In this document: positions 1-5,973 of the stretch, in pieces
Layout of the letters: each line of letters starts with the position of its first letter
Position numbering within the stretch: the stretch's first letter is position 1
Source of the DNA: Desulfobacterales bacterium
GTDB taxonomy: Bacteria; Desulfobacterota; DSM-4660; Desulfatiglandales; Desulfatiglandaceae
Assembly: GCA_027061865.1 (NCBI GenBank)
Contig: JAMOVZ010000202.1
Span: forward strand, 1-7,897
Direction of reading: 5' to 3'
Length of the DNA stretch: 7,897 nucleotides
Translations under genes and position numbers: made by a program
The notes under the pieces: generated by a model
What the model saw: only the letters and a program-made list of their open reading frames with translations
What the model was told of the DNA's origin: nothing
The model's database searches: none

Positions 1-169
1 TCTGATCTACTATGAGGACACTGGGAAGAGCCAGCTGGTAGAGGGTCCAGCCAATGGCCACCACGGTTACGAGCTTGGATTCAAAGGGCCTGTATTCCCT
101 TTCCCCTTCGGTTTCTGCCTTTAACTTTTCCTGGGCGGATTTGACAATCCCTTCAGCCTTTGTCTGCAC
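1..169 (-). CDS. N-terminus of a probable TRAP transporter fused permease subunit (partial, runs off left edge)
   Basis: A minus-strand reading frame starts with GTG at 169-167 and stays open for 56 codons to the window edge. The first 30 or so residues are hydrophilic and highly charged (MQTKAEGIVKSAQEKLKAE, then EGEREYRPFES). They are followed by an apparent transmembrane segment, LVTVVAIGWTLYQLALPSVL, at about residues 33-52. A short charged N-terminus, a xYRP-type stretch and then a helix with a W-x-L-[YF]-Q-L pattern is how fused DctQM-type TRAP permeases commonly begin; these import organic acids across the inner membrane with a periplasmic binding protein. The GTG is chosen because an AAGGAG lies 5 nt upstream and the open frame further upstream has no ATG, GTG or TTG in the adjoining 70 bases. 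The family call rests on one helix and remembered family pattern. Another polytopic membrane protein is possible. Confidence 0.55.
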   Translation of the reverse strand, partial: MQTKAEGIVKSAQEKLKAETEGEREYRPFESKLVTVVAIGWTLYQLALPSVLIVDQ

Positions 170-174
170 CTGAA

Positions 175-180
175 CTCCTT
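175..180 (-). promoter_or_regulatory. Ribosome binding site deciding the GTG start of the left-edge permease gene
   Basis: AAGGAG at 180-175 on the minus strand sits 5 nt before GTG 169-167, following a run of A residues. It is the best Shine-Dalgarno match placed correctly for any start codon in the intergenic region and is the main reason for accepting a non-ATG start. Confidence 0.7.
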
Positions 181-213
181 TTTTGGTTAATATGCCCCTG
201 CTCCATTCCAGAG

Positions 214-253
214 AAAAAGGGGCAACCCCGGATGTGGAAGGATGCCCCTTTTT
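214..253 (-). terminator. Terminator-like hairpin in the leader between recD and the permease gene (possible attenuator)
   Basis: Perfect 11-bp inverted repeat: AAAAAGGGGCA at 214-224 and TGCCCCTTTTT at 243-253 on the plus strand, with an 18-nt loop. Read on the minus strand, the GC-rich part of the stem ends in TTTTT at 218-214, as in an intrinsic terminator. Because both flanks are A/T runs the structure could also stop plus-strand transcription. A tighter alternative hairpin, GGGG-TTG-CCCC (229-219), uses the same 3' arm and the same T tract. It is the only convincing terminator after recD. It lies about 45 nt before the permease start and downstream of the promoter at 410-437, so it would act on both recCBD readthrough and the permease transcript. 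Confidence 0.7.
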
Positions 254-260
254 TCACGTC

Positions 261-362
261 TTAGTTGATCAGGCCACCTCCTTTAAGTGCGTTGGGCTCA
301 CGGGGCCCATGCGATAAAAATCCCATTAAAAGGACAGCCAGAATTAATCACATCCGTTTCAT
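261..362 (-). other. Possible 33-codon hydrophobic leader ORF interrupted by an in-frame TGA
   Basis: On the minus strand ATG 362-360 opens a frame reading MKRM, then TGA (350-348), then LILAVLLMGFLSHGP, then REPNALKGGGLIN, ending with TAA at 263-261. Apart from the TGA it looks like a short peptide with a basic start, a hydrophobic core and a polar tail, and it ends 7 nt before the terminator-like stem. Only a weak purine-rich AAGAG precedes the ATG. The TGA could be a decayed Trp codon, a selenocysteine codon (I see no clear bacterial SECIS hairpin just after it), or simply show that this is not a gene. An internal ATG at 326-324 gives a 21-residue alternative but lacks a ribosome binding site. 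A frame this short is often open by chance. Confidence 0.15.
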
Positions 363-402
363 AGGCCACTCTTTTTTGAGAATACGGAAGATTTATTTAA
401 TT

Positions 403-453
403 TTGTGTTATTATTAAATACTTATGCATTGTGTCAAGATATTATCACACAAT
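403..453. repeat. Operator-like TTGTGT half-sites around the permease promoter
   Basis: On the plus strand ATTGTGT (428-434) and ACACAAT (447-453) form a perfect 7-bp inverted repeat with a 12-nt spacer. A further TTGTGT lies at 403-408, exactly 26 nt from the copy at 429-434 and in the same direction. The -35 hexamer (432-437) overlaps one half-site and the third copy falls at the predicted transcription start. This placement fits a dimeric repressor or a DNA-looping regulator of the permease gene. No regulator family is assigned. Confidence 0.4.
410..437 (-). promoter_or_regulatory. Sigma70-like promoter for the permease gene
   Basis: On the minus strand TTGACA (437-432) is followed after 16 nt by AATAAT (415-410), giving a perfect -35 and five of six -10 positions in an AT-rich stretch. 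The predicted start is near 403, leaving a leader of about 230 nt before the GTG at 169. It begins 40 nt past the recD stop, suggesting the permease is a transcription unit separate from recCBD. The hexamers are clear; activity is inferred. Confidence 0.6.
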
Positions 454-476
454 TTCTGGCCCCTCTGCCACGGAGC

Positions 477-2336
477 CTAGGAGTGAGGATAAAGGAGCTC
501 AGAGAGGCCGCTTGCCCTGCGGGTTGGCTTGGCTACTCCGGCTAGAAAGACCCCGCGTGGAGCCCAGATCTTAATCCCTTTCCTCGCGCGGGTAATGGCG
601 GTATAGATCAGTTCCCTGGTCACCACAGGGCTCAATTTGTATGGTAAGATGAGGAGGACATTATCAAACTCAGAGCCCTGGGCCTTGTGGACTGTCATGG
701 CATAGGCGGTTTCGTGCTCGGGGAGCCTGGCGGGGCTTATCTTCCTCGGCCCATCTTTGTCTGTAAGAAAAAAGGCCCGAAGCCCTGATTGCGTTTGGGC
801 CAACACTCCCACATCCCCATTGTATAAGGAAAGATAATAATCATTGCGGGTCACCAGGATAGGCCTTCCGTGATAATGCCTTCCTCTTTTCACAATAAGG
901 CCGGCCCGTTCAAGGAGGGTTTCAACAAGCTCATTAATGCCTGAAGACCCGTAAGGCCCCTGCCTTAAAGCGCAAAGGATGCGAAAGTCCTCGAGATAGG
1001 AAAGCAGTTCCTCCGGCTCCCCTCCCTTCAGGTAGCTCCCGTAGATTCCAAGTGCCAGCTCCCTGACTTTAGCCTTCAGGGCCTGGGGCCCTGGCAGTGG
1101 ATCCCATTCTACCGGGCCGTAAAGAGTGTTATGGGAGGGATGCTCCGCCCCTGAAAGGATCTCCAGGGCCTCTTCCCCCTTGCCTTCGTTTATGAGGCCT
1201 GAAAGCCTTCCAATGGCAGTGGATGGGCCGAACCTGAAATGTTCCCTTAACTGCACCACACAGTCGGCAAGTGCATTGGCCCCCTTTGATACGAGATGGG
1301 GGGGGAGCTTTTCACCAGCGGCCTGGAAATATGCGTCTGCCAGCGACGGGCTGAATTGATCGGAGGGCCCCCTTTTACATATGTCCCCTAAAACTGCGCC
1401 GGCCTCTACCGAGGCCAGCTGGTCCCGGTCTCCAAGCAGTATGAGGCGCCCCCTTTTTGGGATGGCGGATGTGAGGGCCACCATCAATGACAGGTCCACC
1501 ATCGATACTTCGTCAACCACCACTATGTCATAAGGGAGAGGATTCTCCCTGTTATGCTTAAAAGTTCCTTTACCTCTTATCACACCAAGGAGCCTGTGGA
1601 TGGTCTTGGCCTCGGTTGGGATTGCCTCAAGGATTTCTTGTGGGAGATCTATGGTCTGTTTTGATTGCTCCACAGCCTCCTGCAGCCTGGATGCGGCCTT
1701 TCCAGTGGGGGCGGCAAGTGCAATCCTCGGCTTCTCCCCGCCTTGGAGATAGGCAATCAGGGCCAGGATCCTGGATATAGTAGTGGTCTTTCCTGTGCCC
1801 GGCCCCCCTGAAATTATGGCCAGAGACCGGGTCGCTGCAACAAAAGCCCCCAGTTTTTGCCAGTTAACCCCCTGCTTCCCAGGAGGACCGAATAACCTTC
1901 CAAGGCCTTGGCTGAGGGCTTCTGGACTTGTTCCATGGATGGACCTGTTTGCCAAGGCTGAGAGCCTGTCTGCCAAATCCTGTTCGTGTTGCCAGTATCT
2001 GTAAAGATACAGCCTGTTCTTAGTTCCCAGCACTAACGGGGTGAACTCCCCGGGATTTCCCGCCACTCCGCTCTCAAAAAGGGCATTTCGCCACCGGTCA
2101 AATGAAGGGAGCCTGCATATAAGTTCGCCGGTTTCAGGATCTTGGAACTCCTTGCCTGAGATTTCCTCTAGATCCAGGCAAACGTCACCTTCCCTCACGG
2201 CCCTGCTTGCAAGGGCCCCTGCGAGAAATGCCTCCTCTTGGAATGATGCGGAGATGCGGCCCAAAAAACGGCCGAATTCAATATCAATATGGGAAAAGCT
2301 CCCCTTTTGAATAAGTTGAGTTACATCGAAATCCAT
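477..2336 (-). CDS. recD: RecD, 5'-3' helicase subunit of exonuclease V (RecBCD)
   Basis: The 619-residue product is close to E. coli RecD (about 608). RecD is the fast 5'-3' superfamily 1B motor that pulls the 5' strand in the cytosolic RecBCD complex. Residues 1-130 form the partner-binding N-terminal domain. Motifs follow in order: Walker A GGPGTGKTT (177-185, Lys183), Ia APTGKAASRL (209-218), Walker B VVVDEVSMVD (272-281, Asp275-Glu276), III LGDRDQLASVEAGAVLGD (301-318), IV LREHFRFG (363-370), V MTVHKAQGSEFDNVLL (547-562) and VI IYTAITRARKGIKIW (577-591). The stretch from about 505 to 545, beginning YNGDVGVL, is the SH3-like insertion. No motif residue is missing. ATG 2336 is the only plausible start: the frame runs back to a TGA without another ATG, GTG or TTG. 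It starts 32 nt after recB and lacks a clear Shine-Dalgarno, suggesting coupling to recB translation. It is the last gene of the operon, and no terminator follows before the downstream promoter. Confidence 0.97.
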   Translation of the reverse strand: MDFDVTQLIQKGSFSHIDIEFGRFLGRISASFQEEAFLAGALASRAVREGDVCLDLEEISGKEFQDPETGELICRLPSFDRWRNALFESGVAGNPGEFTPLVLGTKNRLYLYRYWQHEQDLADRLSALANRSIHGTSPEALSQGLGRLFGPPGKQGVNWQKLGAFVAATRSLAIISGGPGTGKTTTISRILALIAYLQGGEKPRIALAAPTGKAASRLQEAVEQSKQTIDLPQEILEAIPTEAKTIHRLLGVIRGKGTFKHNRENPLPYDIVVVDEVSMVDLSLMVALTSAIPKRGRLILLGDRDQLASVEAGAVLGDICKRGPSDQFSPSLADAYFQAAGEKLPPHLVSKGANALADCVVQLREHFRFGPSTAIGRLSGLINEGKGEEALEILSGAEHPSHNTLYGPVEWDPLPGPQALKAKVRELALGIYGSYLKGGEPEELLSYLEDFRILCALRQGPYGSSGINELVETLLERAGLIVKRGRHYHGRPILVTRNDYYLSLYNGDVGVLAQTQSGLRAFFLTDKDGPRKISPARLPEHETAYAMTVHKAQGSEFDNVLLILPYKLSPVVTRELIYTAITRARKGIKIWAPRGVFLAGVAKPTRRASGLSELLYPHS

Positions 2337-2368
2337 TTCTGTTTTCTGTCCATCTAGTCCATAGGTTG

Positions 2369-5300
2369 TTATGTGGAACAGTCAATCATGGCCCTCGCCA
2401 TTTCCTCCATGAGGGCCTTGTCCGGCCGGTCCCTGAATATTCCAGCTCCTGGGCCCCAGTCTTTATTGATACCCCTTAGGAATACGTAATAGACACCCCC
2501 AAAGTGTGTGGAATAATCATAATCCCTGATCCTCGCCTTGAGATACTGGTGAAGCGCCAAGGCATAGATGTGATACTGGAGTACATACAACTCTGAAACC
2601 ATGACCTCCCTGAGGCTCTCTTGCCCATAATCCTCAGGCAAGGGGCCGAGGTAATTTGACTTCCAGTCAACCAGGAAAAAACGTCCTTTCCACCTGAAGA
2701 CCATGTCAATAAACCCCTTCATAAACCCCTTCACCGGCGAAAATGTAAGCCTGCCAATAGGGCCCTGTTCGGCCTTTTCTTCTATCTTGCTGCTGCCAAG
2801 GCCCAGCATATGGGCCAGGGTTTGAGGATCGGTTTTTTTCAGGGGGAAGAAGAATTCAAGCTCATTCAAGCGCTCATCCATTCCTATTTGGCTGAGGGTA
2901 AGGCCAGGGCATGCAGGGTCAAGCGGAGTGCTTGCAAGGTCTTCTAGCATCCGGCTGACTGCCTCCTCCCACTCTCTTTCAAAGCCAAATGCCTCAAGCC
3001 TCTTTTCTACCATATCCTTCACCGCCCCAGGCCCTATTGATGAAAAATCCAGCTCTTCCAAGACCTTGTGGATGAATGAGCCGGCCCTGCCGCCTCTGGG
3101 AAAGTAAAGAAAGGACTGCTTTTCTTCGCTTTTTTCCGCCCATGGGATAGGTTCCAGCCCGTATGTGGAGACACTGTCATAGCCTGGCAATTCGGGTGCC
3201 CCCTTTCGGCCTGCCAAGGCCGAAAAACTTGTAATCGCCCAGTCCTTTGTGATCGCGCCCTTAAATACCCTGCACTGAAGCTTCTGTTCAAGCTGGTCAG
3301 GATCTTTTTCTGGGGATACCAGGCCTTGGGGAGGGATGGTAAAGTCAAATTCGCGGGAAGCCAGAAGGTGTTCTATCGCCTTCCTGAATTCCTCAAAATT
3401 AGGATTCACCGGGTCTTGATTGGCAGGAGAGAAGAGGTAATTGGGAGCTGATAGCCCGGATAGCTTATCAGGGCAAATGACCAGATAGCAGCAGCTCTTG
3501 GCCCTGGTAAGTGCGACGTAAAGGAGCCGAAGCTCTTCGCTGAGGACTTCTTTTCGGGCCTTTTGGGCATGCAGGCCGATCTCGGGCGAGCCCAGGTCTA
3601 GACAGACCTTTTCATCCCCTTGGGGATGAAAGAGCAGAGGCTGCTCTGGATCGCGTGAATCCCAGGCAAAGGGGCAGAAAACGATCGGAAACTCAAGCCC
3701 TTTGCTCTTGTAAATGGTAAGGATCCTGACCGCTTCTTCATCGCTTTCAAGCCTCAGAAGCGTTGCATCACTTTCCATTGACCCTCCCCGTATTTGATCT
3801 CCCATCCATCTAAGGAGCCCTGAGATGCCCATCTTTCGCTGGGCTGCGCCCTGCTGGATTAGCTCAACCAGATGTAGCAGATTGGTCATTCTCCGCTCCC
3901 CTTGAGGAAGGCTCAACAATCTGGCCCTTATCCCTTCTCGGCTGATAAGGCGCTGCATCATTGCGACGAAACCTTGTTCCTGCCACAAGGCGCGGTATCC
4001 CCTAAAGCGCTCGAGTATTTTTTCCCACTTGTCTGCTTGGATTCCAGGAGAGCCCTGGCCTATAAAAAAATCGTGAAGTTGATCCGCCGTGGCCCCAACT
4101 ATGGTGGTGGCAAGAGCTCCCCTCAAGAGCCCTTCATCCTCCGGCGCAGCCACGGCCCACAGAAGCCTTTCCAGTTCTTTTGCTTCGGCCGTGCTCCAAA
4201 CACTTTGCCCGCCGTACACTACGCTATGAATCCCAATGGATGCGAGTCTCTCCTGAACCGCCAAGGCCTGGAAGTTAGTCTTCACTAGCACTGCAAAATC
4301 TGAACTCTTTACAGGCTTTCCTTCTATTGTGGCTTGGCCCTTTTCTCCAAGCAACAATAACCGTTGGATCTCAGAGGCTACCTTCTGGCTTATGAGCTCT
4401 ACTAGCTTTCCCTTGTTTTTATAGCCCTCTCCAATGAGCCATATTTTCATTGGAGGCGTGGGCTTCCCTTCAATTTGGAGCTTACGGTTTTCCGCCTTTT
4501 TGGAGGCAGTGCCAGGAGCAAACCGTATCTCTTTAAACACGAATGGTTCAGGCTGGAGGGAAAAAATCCGGTTCACCGCCCTTACCAGTCCTTTGTGCGA
4601 ACGGTGGTTTTGGGTAAGGGTGAACTGGCTTTTGACCTCTCTTGCAGCTTGCAGATATGTAAAGATCTCTGCCCCCCTGAATCTATAAATAGATTGCTTG
4701 GGGTCTCCAATGAGAAACAAGGGCCTTTGCTTTGAATCAAAAAGGGTCTTGAATATCCTGTATTGAAGGGGATCAGTGTCCTGGAACTCGTCGATAAGTG
4801 CGGCCTTGTATCTGGAGGTGACCGAGGCCTTGAGCAGTGTGCCTCCTGGCCCGCGGAGGGCGCGGTCAACAGCCTCTATAAGATCGCTGAAGGTTCGAAC
4901 ATTCCGCCTTTGTTTTATGGCATTGAGCCTTGGGACGGCAAAATTTATGAACTCTGCTTTTAAGAGCGGCACCAGCTTTAGAATCTCCCCCTCCACCTCT
5001 TTCCCTGCATCCCAGAGTTCTTGGCAAAGCTCAAAGATCTCTGAGGGATCGATTTGGTGGCCCTTATTCACCTTGCTTAAGATGTATGATCTCGAAAGCT
5101 TTTCAATCTCTCTAGGCAGTGGCGGCAACGGCCATGGAGGCCACAGGGCAAGATCCATGCTTTTTATTATTTGATCCACCTTCTGGACCCTGTCAGGCGA
5201 ATTTTTTCTCTTATAAACTGCAGCGTTAAGGGGCCAAGAGATGAGCAGCTTTCTTGCCTCTTCACGCTCCTGAGGCCAACGCTTGCGCAGCTCAGTAAAT

Positions 5301-5971
5301 AGGGCCCTAAGCCTGCTGGTATCGGGGATTTTAAGAGCTTGGGGGCTGGGGATGATCTCCAGCTCTGGATGGTGGTATCGGTGGAAAAGGATCTTCAGGA
5401 GGACCTCATGGGTCAGTTCTTGCCCTAAAACACGGGCCAATTCCACTGGCATGGTGTAGAGGCGGGTTCTGTAAAAATCGAGTATTACCTCCATCCTTAG
5501 CTCTTCCTCAAAGGTAAGAAGGCTTGAATCAAAGAGCTGTCCAGTCTCAAAGGCGTTCTCATAAAGAACCCTGTGGCAGAAGCCGTGGATGGTATAGATG
5601 GATGCCTGATCAAAGTCCCGGATCGCGTCCTGTGTTATCTCAAGGGCATCTTGGATCTTTTCCGGTCCCCATCGCCTGCACAAAGAATCCAGGAATTGGT
5701 CTTCTGAATAGGGCCCTAGATCGGTTTTGAGGGCATTGTCAAAGGCCTTGAGGGCCAGGCGCAGCTTGTGTCTTATTCTATCTCTTAGCTCTTCCGTTGC
5801 AAGGTTGGTGAAGGTGACCACCAGGATTTCTGAGACATGCAGGCCCCGCTCAAATAGCAACCTCAGAAAAAGGGAGGAAAGGGAATATGTCTTTCCCGTA
5901 CCTGCACTTGCCTCCACCATCACGGTTCCTGAGATGGGGCAATTCAGAATGTCAAGCTCTTTAGGGTTCAT
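2369..5971 (-). CDS. recB: RecB, 3'-5' helicase and nuclease subunit of exonuclease V (RecBCD)
   Basis: The 1200-residue product (E. coli RecB about 1180) is a superfamily 1A UvrD-like helicase fused to a PD-(D/E)XK nuclease. It unwinds double-strand ends 3'-5', cuts the strands and loads RecA after Chi. Visible motifs: Walker A EASAGTGKTYSL (20-31, Lys27), Ia TFTNLATEELRDRIR (53-67), YTIHGFC (126-132), Walker B LIDEFQDTDP (392-401), III LIGDPKQSIYRFRGAE (420-435), IV LTQNHRSH (452-459), V LTIYKSKGLEFP (751-762) and VI LRLLYVALTRAK (814-825). A tether of about 850-950 leads to the nuclease domain. This carries His968 (FIHKVLEEL), Asp1089 (KGFIDMVF) and Asp1102-Trp-Lys1104 (VDWKSNYLG), then the LQYHIYALALHQYL helix; these match E. 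coli His956, Asp1067, Asp1080 and Lys1082. The nuclease therefore looks active. The E. coli motif is DYK; here it is DWK. ATG 5971 lies 2 nt after the recC stop with no Shine-Dalgarno, implying translational reinitiation. Confidence 0.98.
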   Translation of the reverse strand: MNPKELDILNCPISGTVMVEASAGTGKTYSLSSLFLRLLFERGLHVSEILVVTFTNLATEELRDRIRHKLRLALKAFDNALKTDLGPYSEDQFLDSLCRRWGPEKIQDALEITQDAIRDFDQASIYTIHGFCHRVLYENAFETGQLFDSSLLTFEEELRMEVILDFYRTRLYTMPVELARVLGQELTHEVLLKILFHRYHHPELEIIPSPQALKIPDTSRLRALFTELRKRWPQEREEARKLLISWPLNAAVYKRKNSPDRVQKVDQIIKSMDLALWPPWPLPPLPREIEKLSRSYILSKVNKGHQIDPSEIFELCQELWDAGKEVEGEILKLVPLLKAEFINFAVPRLNAIKQRRNVRTFSDLIEAVDRALRGPGGTLLKASVTSRYKAALIDEFQDTDPLQYRIFKTLFDSKQRPLFLIGDPKQSIYRFRGAEIFTYLQAAREVKSQFTLTQNHRSHKGLVRAVNRIFSLQPEPFVFKEIRFAPGTASKKAENRKLQIEGKPTPPMKIWLIGEGYKNKGKLVELISQKVASEIQRLLLLGEKGQATIEGKPVKSSDFAVLVKTNFQALAVQERLASIGIHSVVYGGQSVWSTAEAKELERLLWAVAAPEDEGLLRGALATTIVGATADQLHDFFIGQGSPGIQADKWEKILERFRGYRALWQEQGFVAMMQRLISREGIRARLLSLPQGERRMTNLLHLVELIQQGAAQRKMGISGLLRWMGDQIRGGSMESDATLLRLESDEEAVRILTIYKSKGLEFPIVFCPFAWDSRDPEQPLLFHPQGDEKVCLDLGSPEIGLHAQKARKEVLSEELRLLYVALTRAKSCCYLVICPDKLSGLSAPNYLFSPANQDPVNPNFEEFRKAIEHLLASREFDFTIPPQGLVSPEKDPDQLEQKLQCRVFKGAITKDWAITSFSALAGRKGAPELPGYDSVSTYGLEPIPWAEKSEEKQSFLYFPRGGRAGSFIHKVLEELDFSSIGPGAVKDMVEKRLEAFGFEREWEEAVSRMLEDLASTPLDPACPGLTLSQIGMDERLNELEFFFPLKKTDPQTLAHMLGLGSSKIEEKAEQGPIGRLTFSPVKGFMKGFIDMVFRWKGRFFLVDWKSNYLGPLPEDYGQESLREVMVSELYVLQYHIYALALHQYLKARIRDYDYSTHFGGVYYVFLRGINKDWGPGAGIFRDRPDKALMEEMARAMIDCST

Positions 5972-5973
5972 TT

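Noticed and set aside
255..257. GTG 257-255 (minus) as start of a 34-codon frame reading MKKGASFHIRGCPFFSG and onward
   Set aside because: The frame runs through the terminator-like stem and overlaps the permease start out of frame. The nearest Shine-Dalgarno is about 19 nt away and the peptide shows no recognisable feature.
458..477. GGCTCC / GGGGCC hairpin directly at the recD stop, considered as the operon terminator
   Set aside because: The stem is only 6 bp with one G-U pair, and no T tract follows on the minus strand.
2833..2839. Seven-A run in recB mRNA considered as a programmed frameshift site
   Set aside because: The zero frame continues intact through the nuclease catalytic residues to the normal C-terminus. 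The A run is not in the standard slippery phase, and no stimulatory structure stands out.
4064..4070. Seven-T run in recB mRNA considered as a slippery site
   Set aside because: It encodes Phe-Phe in the middle of the helicase, where full-length RecB is needed. No short alternative product would make sense and no downstream structure is evident.
3902..4288. 128-codon open frame on the plus strand
   Set aside because: It lies antisense within recB, has no recognisable domain or good ribosome binding site, and overlaps codons for an unambiguous helicase.
4776..5174. 132-codon open frame on the plus strand
   Set aside because: It is antisense to recB and its serine-rich, low-complexity translation is typical of a shadow frame.
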